Source of the DNA: Nocardioidaceae bacterium
GTDB lineage: Bacteria > Actinomycetota > Actinomycetes > Propionibacteriales > Nocardioidaceae
Direction of reading: 5' to 3'
Assembly: GCA_018672315.1 (NCBI GenBank)
Contig: CP076053.1
Coordinates: 2,529,827 to 2,593,826, forward strand
DNA: 64,000 nucleotides
Both the position numbers and the translations under genes were made by a program. Under the pieces are notes generated by a model that searched no databases, had not been told where the DNA came from, and was given only the letters and a program-made list of their open reading frames with translations. Shown in pieces: positions 16,043 to 25,175 of the stretch. Position 1 is the stretch's first letter, and every line of letters starts with the position of its first letter.

Positions 16043-16885
16043 TCAGTCCAGTTGCTTGACGATCGCCGCCATGTCCTCCCGGCCGAGCCCGGCGTCGACG
16101 GCATCGGCGTGCAGCTGCGCGATGGCCTCGAGCACGGGCAGGTCCTGACCGGCGTCCTTCGCGGCCTGGTGCAGCAGCCGGGCGTCCTTGCCGGCGTGCT
16201 CGAGGGGGAACTGCGGGTCGAAGCTGCCGCCGACCATCAGCTTCCCCTTGCCCTGCACGACGGGAGAGTTCAGCGGGCCGCCGTCGAGCACCTCGAGCAA
16301 CTGCTCCGGGTCGAGTCCGAGGGCGGTGGCGCCGCGTACGCCCTCGGCGACGGCGGCGACCTGGTGCACGAGCACGCCGTTGACCAACAGCTTCATGCGG
16401 GACCCGGCGCCGGCGTCCTCGCCGAGCCAGTGGGTCTGCTTGCCGACGGCGTCGAAGACGGCGTCGGCGGTCTCGCGTACGTCGGTCGGGCCCGAGGCGA
16501 GCACGGTCAGCTCACCCTGCTCGGCGGGTGCCTTGGTGCCGGCGACGGGCGCGTCGACGAAGGGGATGTCGGCGTCCGCGGCGGCCTCGGCGAGTCGCGA
16601 GACCTCCTCGCCGACGGTCGACATCTGCAGCCACACCGCGCCCTTCGCGGCGCCGAGCACGTCGGGGTTCATCACCTCGAGGACGGTGTCGGCGTCGACG
16701 AGCATGGTGACGACGGCGTCGCGTCCGGCGACGGCGCCCGAGGCGCTGTCGGCGACGGTGGTGCCCTTGATGCCCTCGGCCTTGTCACGGGTCCGGTTCC
16801 ACACCACGGTGTCGTGGCCTGCGGCGGCGATGTTGGCGGCCATCGCGCGGCCCATGATCCCGGTTCCCAGCACTGCGACGCGCAT
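16043..16885 (-). CDS. NAD(P)-dependent beta-hydroxyacid dehydrogenase family protein
   Basis: 280 residues related to 3-hydroxyisobutyrate dehydrogenase, GLYR1 and succinic semialdehyde reductase. The Rossmann motif VAVLGTGIMGRAMAANI opens the protein, followed by VVWNRTRDKAEG (the arginine suggests NADP preference). The substrate motif DAPVAGTKAPAEQG is present, and the catalytic lysine is in GSRMKLLVNG. The C-terminal helical domain contains FPLEHAGKDARLL. It stands alone, so the physiological substrate is uncertain. Confidence 0.9.
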   Translation of the reverse strand: MRVAVLGTGIMGRAMAANIAAAGHDTVVWNRTRDKAEGIKGTTVADSASGAVAGRDAVVTMLVDADTVLEVMNPDVLGAAKGAVWLQMSTVGEEVSRLAEAAADADIPFVDAPVAGTKAPAEQGELTVLASGPTDVRETADAVFDAVGKQTHWLGEDAGAGSRMKLLVNGVLVHQVAAVAEGVRGATALGLDPEQLLEVLDGGPLNSPVVQGKGKLMVGGSFDPQFPLEHAGKDARLLHQAAKDAGQDLPVLEAIAQLHADAVDAGLGREDMAAIVKQLD

Positions 16886-16942
16886 CTGCGCTCCTAACGA
16901 TCGAGGTTGTCTGCGACAACCCCTACCCGGGAGGTCGGGGTG

Positions 16943-17779
16943 TTAGCGCGCGTCCTTCGGCACCATCGCGAGCTGCCGTGCCTGGGCGACGAGCGTGCCG
17001 GCGGAGTCCCAGACCTCGGCGTCCTCCTCGAAGAGTCCGCCGGTCATGAAGCGGGTGGCGTGGCGTACGTGGAGGTGGCCCGGCGCGGGCTTGGCGCGCA
17101 CGTGCACGGTGAGCTCGACGGTCGGCGCCCACCCGGGGATGCCGAGGTCGAAGGTGGTGGGCACGAGGGCGTCGGCGGCGAGCAGCAGCGAGACCGCGTC
17201 CCAGTCGCGGCCGTCGGCGAGCGCGATCTGGGCCTGCAGCATGCCCTGTCCCGACGGCTTGCCGACGGCCCAGCCGATGCACGCGGGGTCGAAGCGCAGG
17301 TCGAGCCGGTGGGTCAGCGGCGGCTGCTCCGGTCCGCCGTCGGGAGCGGACTCGCGACCGAAGCAGTCCTCCGGCGACGGGATCGCCGGCTGCTCGCCGG
17401 CCAGGTGGGTCTCACCGGTCCACAGGTCGAGGTCGGTGTAGGTGGCGAGCACCCGCACCTTCTCGGTGCCGTCCTGGGACAAGGTCGCCGAGGCGACACT
17501 CGTACGCCCCCCGCGCCGGTGCACGTCGATGGTGATGTCGCACGGACCGTCGGTGCCCGGGGCGAGGTAGACGGCCGAGACCGAGAGCGGGTCAGGGTGC
17601 CTGTCGCCGAACAGGTCGGACAGGGCGGCGCCGATCACCGAGAGCACCGCTCCGCCGTTCACGGCGGCGCCGATGGACCAGGCGTCGCCGAGGGCACCTA
17701 CGTACGTCGCGCGCTCACCGCCCTCGCCTGTCGCACCGTCGGTGCGTCGGACGCGGGTCAGGTCGTCGTACTCGCTCAC
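16943..17779 (-). CDS. Acyl-CoA thioesterase family protein (TesB-like double hotdog)
   Basis: 278 residues with two hotdog halves. The N-terminal half contains WSIGAAVNGGAVLSVIGAAL and DPLSVSAVYLAPG; the second half has HRLDLRFDP, RDWDAVSLLLAADALVPTTF and VELTVHVRAKPAPG. This matches the actinobacterial thioesterase family (4HBT_3) rather than a characterised TesB. GTG 17779 (VSEYDD) is selected because homology begins there; the frame is open further upstream without similarity. The substrate is probably an acyl-CoA. Confidence 0.85.
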   Translation of the reverse strand: MSEYDDLTRVRRTDGATGEGGERATYVGALGDAWSIGAAVNGGAVLSVIGAALSDLFGDRHPDPLSVSAVYLAPGTDGPCDITIDVHRRGGRTSVASATLSQDGTEKVRVLATYTDLDLWTGETHLAGEQPAIPSPEDCFGRESAPDGGPEQPPLTHRLDLRFDPACIGWAVGKPSGQGMLQAQIALADGRDWDAVSLLLAADALVPTTFDLGIPGWAPTVELTVHVRAKPAPGHLHVRHATRFMTGGLFEEDAEVWDSAGTLVAQARQLAMVPKDAR

Positions 17780-17809
17780 CGCCGCAGTCTCCCGCACTGC
17801 GTCCCGAGC

Positions 17810-17885
17810 GGTTGAGGAGGTCGCCGCTAGGCGGCCGTCTGCTCGGTGGTTGAGGAGTTCGCCGCTAGGCGGCCGTCTCGAAACC
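17810..17885. repeat. Two 38 bp copies of a dispersed palindromic repeat
   Basis: Copies start at 17810 and 17848. Both read GGTTGAGGAG then TCGCCGCTAGGCGGCCGTCT; the second is completed by CGAAACC, so its outer ends (GGTGGTT and AACCACC) pair and GCCGC-TAG-GCGGC forms an inner hairpin. The second copy encodes the last residues and the stop of the minus-strand regulator gene ending at 17865. Confidence 0.9.
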
Positions 17886-19478
17886 ACCCGGTGTGATCGC
17901 CGGCCCGAGCTCCAGCCACCAGCGAGCATGACCCGCCAGGGGATCACCGGCGCTCTGCGCGACGGTCATCAGACACGGCGACCCCGTCATGCCCGCGGCG
18001 AAGAGCGCTGCTCGTCGCAGGGTCTCCGACGTCGTCGCCAGCGCAGCGCTGATCGCCGGCGTGATGGTCTCGCCGTCGGCGCCGCAGCTGCCGAGGGCGT
18101 ACAGGAGTCGTACGCGGAGGTCCTCAACCGTGTCCTCCCGCAACGACCGCTCCTGCATGAGAGCGACGTGCTCCGTGGTGGCGAGGGCGCTCATCGCGCT
18201 GGCGGCCTGGGCGGCGATGACGGGCTCCGGGTGCTCGAGCAGGCCGGCGAACTCGTCCGCGACGGCGGTCCTGTACGGGCTGGCGGCCAGCAGGATCGCA
18301 GCGCGTCGCCGACGGGCCTGGTGGCCGTGGAACAGCGCCTCGCGGACGAGGCGGTGGAGCATCTCGTCCGGTTCCACCGCTCGGTTCTGCGCTGTGGCGT
18401 CCTGGATGCGGGGCACGCAGTCCTCGAGAACGCTGAGCACGCGGGAGCGGGGCAGCACCTGGCCGTGACGCAGCACCGCCTCGAGTCGTCGCCTCTGGTC
18501 GCCGGCTGCCGCGGCGGCGCGCAGGCGGTCCAATGCCTTCGGCGGCATCCGGGCGATGACGTCGGTGATCTCGACGTGCGCGTCGGGCGCCCCGCCGAGA
18601 CGCGCGTGCATGAGTCTCTCGAGGTCACCGGTGATCTCGGGCTCGAGGTGACCGCGAGCCAGCGCGGCGGCGGCCGCCCAGCCGGCGCCGTAGCGGATTG
18701 GGTCGGACCCCTGCGCCAGCATCTTCAGGATGAGGCGCTGCGCCTTGCGGTGCTTGACCTCTCCGAGCAGCGTCAACGCGGGGGCGACCGACTGGGCGTG
18801 GGGATCGGTGAGGAAACGACCGATCGCCCTGAGTCCGGCACGCCGTCCGCGTGGCGTCGCGAGAAGCACGCGCATCGCCTCGTAGCGGGCGGTGAACTCG
18901 TGCTGGGTCGCTCGTACGGTCTCGCGCAGCAGCTCGTCGGTCAGGTCGGCCCACAGCTGCGGCGGGAGATAGACCGATTCGTACGTCGCGAGCGTCTCGG
19001 CCAGGCGCAGCCACGCACCACCGTCGAGGCCGCCTTCCGCGCGGGCCGAGAAGATTTCGTCGAGGGTGTCGTCGGCCGCCGGCCCGTCGACGACAGGGTT
19101 CTCCCGAGTCGCAGGCTCGAGCGACGCTGCGTGACAGATCAGGTGCCCCTGGGGCAGACCGCACAGCTCCTCGTACGCTGCCACCGCCGTCCGCGGCACG
19201 GGCAGGCCACCGGACTCCCAGCGCGAGAGGCGCGCCTGGTCGCAGGTCACTCCGACGTCGCGCAAGGCAGAACCGAAAGCTCGCCGCGAGCTGATCGGTG
19301 GGGGAGCGGCGTACACGCGGCAGGCCGCGAGAAGCCATCCGAACCGCGTGCGCTCCCCACCGTCGGTGGCCGTGATGGGGGTGGGGTCGTCAGGAAATCT
19401 GAACGGTCGACCTCGGCCGCGGTTCGGCGGCGCCGTAGACGCCAGGGGCTGCCGGGGGTCCGAGTTCGACCAGTTCAC
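17865..19478 (-). CDS. XRE-type regulator with long alpha-helical repeat region (R1)
   Basis: 537 residues, cytoplasmic, no named family recognised. After a short Pro/Arg-rich N-terminus (RGRGRPFRFPDD) comes GERTRFGWLLAACRVY and a helix-turn-helix of XRE type ending in DQARLSRWESG (about residues 45-95). The remaining 400 residues are Ala/Leu-rich helical pairs like HEAT repeats, with the block PDEMLHRLVREALFHGH near residue 390. R2 (23339-24919) shares all of these. GTG 19478 is preferred since GGGAG lies 5 bases upstream; TTG 19535 is possible. It is divergent from P1, which it probably controls. Its C-terminus and stop lie in a dispersed repeat. Confidence 0.82.
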   Translation of the reverse strand: MNWSNSDPRQPLASTAPPNRGRGRPFRFPDDPTPITATDGGERTRFGWLLAACRVYAAPPPISSRRAFGSALRDVGVTCDQARLSRWESGGLPVPRTAVAAYEELCGLPQGHLICHAASLEPATRENPVVDGPAADDTLDEIFSARAEGGLDGGAWLRLAETLATYESVYLPPQLWADLTDELLRETVRATQHEFTARYEAMRVLLATPRGRRAGLRAIGRFLTDPHAQSVAPALTLLGEVKHRKAQRLILKMLAQGSDPIRYGAGWAAAAALARGHLEPEITGDLERLMHARLGGAPDAHVEITDVIARMPPKALDRLRAAAAAGDQRRRLEAVLRHGQVLPRSRVLSVLEDCVPRIQDATAQNRAVEPDEMLHRLVREALFHGHQARRRRAAILLAASPYRTAVADEFAGLLEHPEPVIAAQAASAMSALATTEHVALMQERSLREDTVEDLRVRLLYALGSCGADGETITPAISAALATTSETLRRAALFAAGMTGSPCLMTVAQSAGDPLAGHARWWLELGPAITPGGFETAA

Positions 19479-19737
19479 GAGGGCTCCCGAGCGCCGAGGA
19501 TTGCTTGCGTACGAGCCGGGCAAGACACGGTTCAAGCCCTGGCGTACTTATTTGTTTCACAGGTCCGTCTTGGCATGCAACTACTGCCGGTATCCGCCGT
19601 GCCGCCCCTAGCGTCGAGCGCGGTCCGCAGGCCTTGCCGTCTGCGGACCCTCCTGGGGCGATGTTGAACCTGCCCCGGGGGATCAGCTCCGCGGGGGAAG
19701 GCCCCGTGGAGAGGACTCCACGAAAGGGAAATCCTCC
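19479..19737. promoter_or_regulatory. Divergent promoter region between R1 and P1
   Basis: 259 bases with no gene. It holds ATTTGTTTC (19550-19558) and TTGGCATGCAACT (19570-19582), both echoed in the R2-P2 region, so they may be promoter or operator elements. A hairpin with a 9 bp stem (19622-19649) and a 6 bp hairpin (19706-19721) fall in the likely 5' leader of P1. The second ends at the CGAAAGGG ribosome binding segment. No convincing -10/-35 pair was fixed. Confidence 0.5.
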
Positions 19738-22700
19738 ATGGCAAGCAGCGGCATCAAGCGGGGACTGGCCTCAACGGCCGTCGCCGCACTCGCAGTCTCC
19801 GGCTTCCAGGGCGCTTCGTACGCCCAGCCGGCAGCCGGCAACGACGGCTTCTACACCGCCAACCAGATCGCACTGCTGTCGCAGAGCGAGGGTGTGGCCT
19901 CGACCCAGGGCGACGAGACGGTCCGCCTCGAGGCGGGCGCCGGCGCCGGGACCTCGTCGGTGACGTTCCAGTACAACACCGGCAACCCGGACGTCTGGGT
20001 CGACATCGCGACCGTCGCCGAGCGCAACGACAACGGCTTCTTCTCCTTTGAGTGGGACCCGTCGCTGCCGAACGGCACCACCGTCGACCTGCGGGTCATC
20101 CGCACCGGCACGAACGCCGCTGGTCAGACCCTCGTGGCGAACAACCCGGCCGGCAACGTGCTCCTCACCGGTGACCAGCCGACGGTCGACATCACCGATG
20201 GTGAGAACCTCTCGTACTTTCTCAGCGGCGGTGGCAACTTCGTCGTCTCTCTGAGCGGCACCTCCAGCGCCGACGCCGGCTCCGCTGTCGTGGTCACCTC
20301 GCCGGTCCCCGGCGTCTCGGTCGCGTCCAACAACGGCAACGTCACCGTCGACGAGGACGGCACCTGGTCCGGTTCGTTCACCGTGTCGGGTTACAACCGC
20401 GCCGGCACGCCCGACCAGATCGCGTTCGTCGCGACGCTGGGCGACAACACCGACGACGACGTCGAGGCGTTTGAGCTTCAGCAGGGCACCCTCAGCATCG
20501 CAGCAGTGGCGGCTGACAACGACTTCGACAGCCAGAACGTCTCCGCCGGTGGCACCTACGACGTGACGATCACCGTCACCGACGGCACCAACCCGGTCGC
20601 TGGCATCCAGGTCGACTCGCAGAACACCGGCTCCACTGGTGTCACCAACGAGGCCGGTCAGGTGACTCTGCAGCAGCGCGACGCCACGACCGACCGCTAC
20701 TTCACGGACCTCAACGGCAACGACGCTTTCGATAGCGCGACCGAGGTGCGTACCGACGAGGTCACGACCCCAGCGGGCGACGCCCCCGAGACCGACTCGC
20801 TCGAGGCGACTTCCGACGATGGTGCCGCCTTCGACTTCGACGAGTACAACGGCAACTTCGTCTCCGGCAACGGCGACAACACCAGCACGGACGAGGGCTC
20901 GGAGTCCGAACTCACGGTCCAGATCCTCGATCAGAACGGTCAGCCCACGTCGCCGCAGGGGGACCAGGAGCTGCACTACCGCTGGAACTTCACCCCGGCG
21001 GACGGTGGCGAGACAGTTCAGTACCCGGCTGAGGACGCGGACCCGGACTACTACGTCAACGAGGACGACGACAACGGTCAGTACGAGGTCGGTCTCCCGC
21101 AGATCGACGGTGACGCCGACGGCACGTACGTGTTGAGCGCGGCCCTGACCGGCGACACCATCAACGGCACGGGCAACAACCCGGAGTCGGGTTTCATCGA
21201 CTACACCAACGTGTTGACGGTTGAGGCGGGCGAGTCCACCCTCGAGATCAACCCCGGCGGCGGCGAGAACGGTGAGGTCGAGGCCGACGCTGGCGACTCG
21301 CAGGCATTCACCGCGACGCTGGCGCTCGAGTCCGGCACGGAGCTGCCGAACCGCGACATCGACGTGACCTACGAGCAGGGCAATGAGTTCGCCCCGGGTG
21401 ACGGCACGGCCGACTCCGGCCTCGTGCAGGGCAACAACCTGGTCCAGTCGTTGAGCCTGACAACGGACGAGTCCGGGGTGGTGTCTTTTACCGCCCGCGA
21501 CCCCCAGACGGCCGACGCAGACGACCAGGGCGCCGAGCTCGACAACATGATCACCGCCGCCACGGCCGACACCGACGAGTCGGACATCAACCCCGACGGT
21601 GACGGCGACGAGACCAGCAACGCCGACGAGTCGGACGAGGTCGAGCTCGACTTCACGTCCGACAACTCGGTCAGCAACCTCGGCCTGAACGACCCTGACG
21701 ACGGCGCGGCAGCCGGTGAGATCGTGACCTACACCGCCACGGTGAACACCACCGCCGGCAACCCGGTCGCCGACGGCACCGAGGTCACCTTCACCACCGA
21801 CCAGGGCTACTTCACCGAGGACACCACGGTTGACGGCGAGGAGGGTGAGTACGACTCCGAGGGTCAGACCATCACGGTCGAGACCGTGAACGGCGTCGCC
21901 ACTGCCTACCTCACCATCGGGCAGAACGACGGCTTCAACGATGACGGTCTCGTCGACGCCGATGTGACGGCCACCAGCGCCGGGTCCTCGGACTCCGACG
22001 ACTACCAGTTCGACAGCAGCGACCCGCTCAACGGGTCGGCCGTCGAGCTGGTCCGCTCGGCGGACCAGGACTCGGACAACGAGAACGGCGCCCAGGCGAC
22101 GTTCGACACGGTCGCGTTTGAGGTCATCGCGCGTGACCAGTTCGGCAACCCGGTCGGCGGCGCCGAGGTCGACATCGACGCCACAGGCAACGTCTCGGTC
22201 GACACCGACGACGACACGCCTGCTGCCGGAGAGGTGCCTGCGCAGGAGAACGGCACGGTCATCACGGACTTCGTCGACGACGAGGACGTCGTCATCGACG
22301 CCAACGCCGCCGAGGACATCACCTCGACGGTTACGGCGACGTGGAACTACAGCGAGGCCGGCGAGGACGACAACACCGACTTCACCGACACCGCCACGGC
22401 CGAGTTCTACGCGATCGACTACGACAACGGCGTCTACACGCTCACCAACAACGCGGGTGACGACAACACGGTCGAGCCGGGCACCCCGGTCGTGGAGACC
22501 TTCACGGCCGTCGACCAGTTCGGCGAGAACATCGAGAACGTGTTCGTGCAGTTCTTCCGCACGGGTCCGGACACCCAGCAGGACGGTGGTCAGGTCGCTC
22601 AGGGCCAGACCGGTCCCGACGGCGCGATCTCGTACACGTTCATCGGCACCACGGAGGGCCAGGCGACTGTGTCCACCGTCGGTTACGAGGACGACGCCAC

Positions 22701-23073
22701 CGGCGCGCCGATCGATGGTGCGACGCTGACCGACACCGTCACGTTCGGTGAGGACGAGGAGGTGAACCCCGGCTTCGACCCGAACCGTCGCCCCGAGCTG
22801 TCGCTCCGCGGTCGCAACAACGGCGGCAAGGCTGACCGTCTGTTCATCAAGGGCTCGAACTACTCCCGCGGTGGCACGATCAACCTGTTCAAGACGGGTC
22901 TGAAGAACCGTCCTCGGGTGTTCGTCGGTCAGAAGACCTCGAACCGCTTCGGCAATGTGCGGTTCCGGGTGGCGGACAACAACCGCAAGCGGTTCACCCA
23001 GTACCGGGCCTTCATCCGCCCGGACGAGGGCAACTACCGCCGTGCGGCGTCGAACCGTCGTCAGGTCCGTTGA
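19738..23073 (+). CDS. Giant secreted multi-module beta-sandwich protein (P1), S-layer- or adhesin-like
   Basis: 1111 residues. Signal peptide 1-29 (cleavage after ASYA), then about eight Ig/Big-1-like modules to residue 1015, for example GGTYDVTITVTDGTNPVAGI and GEIVTYTATVNTTAGNPVADG. A module with AFDFDEYNGN (about 350-500) and one with ALESGTELPNRDIDVTY (about 500-640) recur in P2, P3 and P5. The ectodomain is strongly acidic, has no cysteine, and has no lysine from residue 8 to 1030. The last 95 residues are the opposite, with 26 Lys/Arg and 5 Asp/Glu, and contain FGNVRFRVAD; the protein ends RRQVR. No LPXTG or transmembrane anchor. P2 is a full-length paralogue. Surface-layer protein or adhesin is inferred. 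Confidence 0.82.
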   Translation: MASSGIKRGLASTAVAALAVSGFQGASYAQPAAGNDGFYTANQIALLSQSEGVASTQGDETVRLEAGAGAGTSSVTFQYNTGNPDVWVDIATVAERNDNGFFSFEWDPSLPNGTTVDLRVIRTGTNAAGQTLVANNPAGNVLLTGDQPTVDITDGENLSYFLSGGGNFVVSLSGTSSADAGSAVVVTSPVPGVSVASNNGNVTVDEDGTWSGSFTVSGYNRAGTPDQIAFVATLGDNTDDDVEAFELQQGTLSIAAVAADNDFDSQNVSAGGTYDVTITVTDGTNPVAGIQVDSQNTGSTGVTNEAGQVTLQQRDATTDRYFTDLNGNDAFDSATEVRTDEVTTPAGDAPETDSLEATSDDGAAFDFDEYNGNFVSGNGDNTSTDEGSESELTVQILDQNGQPTSPQGDQELHYRWNFTPADGGETVQYPAEDADPDYYVNEDDDNGQYEVGLPQIDGDADGTYVLSAALTGDTINGTGNNPESGFIDYTNVLTVEAGESTLEINPGGGENGEVEADAGDSQAFTATLALESGTELPNRDIDVTYEQGNEFAPGDGTADSGLVQGNNLVQSLSLTTDESGVVSFTARDPQTADADDQGAELDNMITAATADTDESDINPDGDGDETSNADESDEVELDFTSDNSVSNLGLNDPDDGAAAGEIVTYTATVNTTAGNPVADGTEVTFTTDQGYFTEDTTVDGEEGEYDSEGQTITVETVNGVATAYLTIGQNDGFNDDGLVDADVTATSAGSSDSDDYQFDSSDPLNGSAVELVRSADQDSDNENGAQATFDTVAFEVIARDQFGNPVGGAEVDIDATGNVSVDTDDDTPAAGEVPAQENGTVITDFVDDEDVVIDANAAEDITSTVTATWNYSEAGEDDNTDFTDTATAEFYAIDYDNGVYTLTNNAGDDNTVEPGTPVVETFTAVDQFGENIENVFVQFFRTGPDTQQDGGQVAQGQTGPDGAISYTFIGTTEGQATVSTVGYEDDATGAPIDGATLTDTVTFGEDEEVNPGFDPNRRPELSLRGRNNGGKADRLFIKGSNYSRGGTINLFKTGLKNRPRVFVGQKTSNRFGNVRFRVADNNRKRFTQYRAFIRPDEGNYRRAASNRRQVR

Positions 23074-23087
23074 TCTGAGGGCTGCGC

Positions 23088-23152
23088 GGTCAGCTTCGCG
23101 CTGACCATCCGTCCCAGAGGTGGGGCGGCCCCCGGTTCCGGCCGGGGGCCGC
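23088..23152 (+). terminator. Two hairpins behind P1, second a strong terminator
   Basis: The first hairpin pairs GGTCAGC (23088-23094) with GCTGACC (23100-23106). The second has a perfect 11 bp GC stem (23125-23135 with 23142-23152) and a TTCCGG loop, but no T-tract. Both recur behind P2. The first keeps its stem there while its loop differs. The second may also stop R2 transcription from the other strand. Confidence 0.78.
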
Positions 23153-23270
23153 TTCGCCCACCTGGGTCGGCTCCAGTTCCTTGACGGGGGCTGGACCTGC
23201 TCAAACTGGGTCCACGATCGCGGCCCGGGGCACCTCGCGACGCCGCTGCCGTGAGGAGTCCCGGGTCGCT
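23101..23270. repeat. 170 bp direct repeat, copy 1
   Basis: Identical at every base to 28541-28710. It includes the terminator stem and about 110 further bases without an evident gene. With copy 2 it brackets the 5.4 kb R2-P2 unit. Confidence 0.97.
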
Positions 23271-23338
23271 CCCGTGTTCCTGCACTCGCCCCGGGTGCCT
23301 CCCATTGACGAGGCATCCGGGGTTCGTGCTGTCTGGAC

Positions 23339-24919
23339 TCAGCGTTGCTCGAAGATTCCCGCGCCGGAGACTTGCCACCATCCCGCTTGCGCTCGGTGCG
23401 GGCCAGGCGTGTGCGCCAGTTTGCTCAATACGGAGGAGCCGTTCATGCCGGCCGCGTACATGCCGGCGCTCTGCGTACGTCCTGAGGACGACTGGATGCT
23501 CTCTGAGGTGAGTACCTCGTCCACTCCGACGCCGCAGCGCACGACAGCGCGAAGCGCGAGAGCGCGTACGCGGCCGTGGCTCCACGTGTCCACGAGGGCG
23601 ACCAGCCGTTGGCTCTGCTCGGGCCCCGCCCACCAGCACAACGCGCTGAGGAGTCGCTCGTCCACGTCCTCGCCGTACTCGCCGAGACAGCTTAGGGCGG
23701 CCTCGGCCAAGGCGTTGCGGTACGACGACGACATGACCGTGGTCATTGCCAGATAGCGGCGCTCGGCGTGCCCGTGGAACAGCGACTCACGGACGAGTCG
23801 GTGCAGCATCTCGTCGGGTTGGATCCCGCCCTCAACGGGTGCCATGGACGACAGCGTGTGCGAGACGAGCGGCTCGACGACCTCGAGTGAACGGGCCGCA
23901 GGGACTTCTTCGCCCGTACGCTTCACCGCCATGATGCGCTCTCGCTCGGGCCTATTGCGCTGGTCGAAGAATCGTTGGCCGGGGAGCGCGGAGAGACGCG
24001 CGGCCACATCGACGAGGGCGCGGGCCTTCGATGCCTGACCGTCCAGCGCCGCAACACGTCGTTCGATCATCATGCGCGTCTCGGCGCAGAGCGAGGGCGA
24101 GCTCAGTGTGTGCGCGAGAGCCCAAGCGGCGCCGTCGCGCCGGTTGTGGTCCTCAGAGGTGAGCATTCGCAGGGCTACGGCGCTCGCGTGTGCGTGCTCG
24201 GTGTGGGCGAGGATAGAGACGACCTCTGGTGTCACCGGCGAGGCCCACGAGCTGACGACGTTCTCGAGAGCATCAAGCACGGCAAACGTCGTCGGTCGAT
24301 GTCCTGCGAGCATCTTCAGCGCAGCTCGTCGCGCGACGAACTCGCTCCCGGTGGATCGCATGAGCTCGTCGGTCAGCCGTCCGGTGAGTCGTTCACGCTC
24401 GACGGGGGAGAGATAAAGACCAGGCATGCGGGTGAGCAGGTCAGCAAGCCGGAGCCACTCGAGTCCAGTGATGACGGTCCAGCTGCCACTCAGCTTGTCG
24501 AAGCGGGCGTCGAGGTCGGCGCGCGCTTCGTCAGAGTCTTGGGCGCCGTGGGTGTCGGGCATTACCGCGGAGAGCGCGTACGCGGCCGGCACCAGGGGGT
24601 CGGTGGCGCGGTCTGCGAGTGACGCGTACGCCTCAAGCACCCGCACGTTCGGCGCCGCCGACCCGGATTCCCACCGACTCAGACGAGCTTGGTCGGACGC
24701 GATGCCGATGGAGCGCAGGTGCTCGGAGAGGTCGACGCGGCGCGCGAGATGCGCCGGAAAGGCGTAGAGACGGGTCGTCGCCAGCAACCAGCCGAAGCGG
24801 GTCTGCTCGCCCCCGCGAGTCGCTGTCAGCGGCGTCTGGTCGCTGGGGAGGGAGAACGGTCTGCCCCGCGGGGGCTTTGGACGTTGGGACGGATCCGCGT
24901 CAGCGCTGCCGACACCCAC
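23339..24919 (-). CDS. XRE-type regulator with long alpha-helical repeat region (R2)
   Basis: 526 residues, paralogue of R1 over its whole length. Shared blocks are RGRPF, TRFGWLLATTRLYAFPA, DQARLSRWESG (helix-turn-helix, about residues 38-90), PDEMLHRLVRESLFHGH (about 400) and MYAAGMNGS near the C-terminus. Between them the sequence is clearly diverged, so the duplication is not recent. GTG 24919 is well placed, 8 bases after a perfect AGGAGG. It is divergent from P2 and convergent with P1. The helical part may sense a wall or envelope signal or bind a ligand; this is inference, since no sensor family is recognised. Confidence 0.85.
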   Translation of the reverse strand: MGVGSADADPSQRPKPPRGRPFSLPSDQTPLTATRGGEQTRFGWLLATTRLYAFPAHLARRVDLSEHLRSIGIASDQARLSRWESGSAAPNVRVLEAYASLADRATDPLVPAAYALSAVMPDTHGAQDSDEARADLDARFDKLSGSWTVITGLEWLRLADLLTRMPGLYLSPVERERLTGRLTDELMRSTGSEFVARRAALKMLAGHRPTTFAVLDALENVVSSWASPVTPEVVSILAHTEHAHASAVALRMLTSEDHNRRDGAAWALAHTLSSPSLCAETRMMIERRVAALDGQASKARALVDVAARLSALPGQRFFDQRNRPERERIMAVKRTGEEVPAARSLEVVEPLVSHTLSSMAPVEGGIQPDEMLHRLVRESLFHGHAERRYLAMTTVMSSSYRNALAEAALSCLGEYGEDVDERLLSALCWWAGPEQSQRLVALVDTWSHGRVRALALRAVVRCGVGVDEVLTSESIQSSSGRTQSAGMYAAGMNGSSVLSKLAHTPGPHRAQAGWWQVSGAGIFEQR

Positions 24920-25175
24920 TCGCCGTACCTCCTGCTAACCGCCGCCCGAGTCGACGGCTGGGATCCCGAAACTGCTGAAGTCTGGCGGTTGCAAACGCAA
25001 ACATCCAAGCGATTTGTATCTTGACATTCGATTGTGCAACTCGGGCGCAACGCGTGTCTCCCGTACCTACGGTCGCGAATGGTCGACGCCTAGCCTGCGC
25101 CGACCCCGGTCCTCTCGGGACCGGACCAACCCCGGTGGGACACACCCGCCGGGAGGACCGAAAGGGAAATCCTTC
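24920..25175. promoter_or_regulatory. Divergent promoter region between R2 and P2
   Basis: 256 bases with no gene. TTGCAAACGCAA (an inverted TTGC/GCAA pair), ATTTGTATC (25012-25020), TTGACAT (25021-25027) and TGCAACT (25035-25041) cluster upstream; the last three have counterparts before P1. A hairpin at 25106-25124 (7 bp stem CCGGTCC/GGACCGG) lies in the likely leader. From 25159 the sequence CGAAAGGGAAATCCT is identical to that before P1. Confidence 0.5.

Noticed and set aside
19738-23073. P1 as an LPXTG-sortase substrate or autotransporter
   Set aside because: There is no LPXTG-like motif, no terminal hydrophobic helix and no barrel domain at the C-terminus.
19771-23316. A 1181-residue open frame on the minus strand, antisense to P1
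   Set aside because: It mirrors P1's Asp/Val/Gly/Thr-rich codons, has no family resemblance, and GC-rich genes often leave such shadow frames. P1 has a signal peptide, SD and a full-length paralogue.
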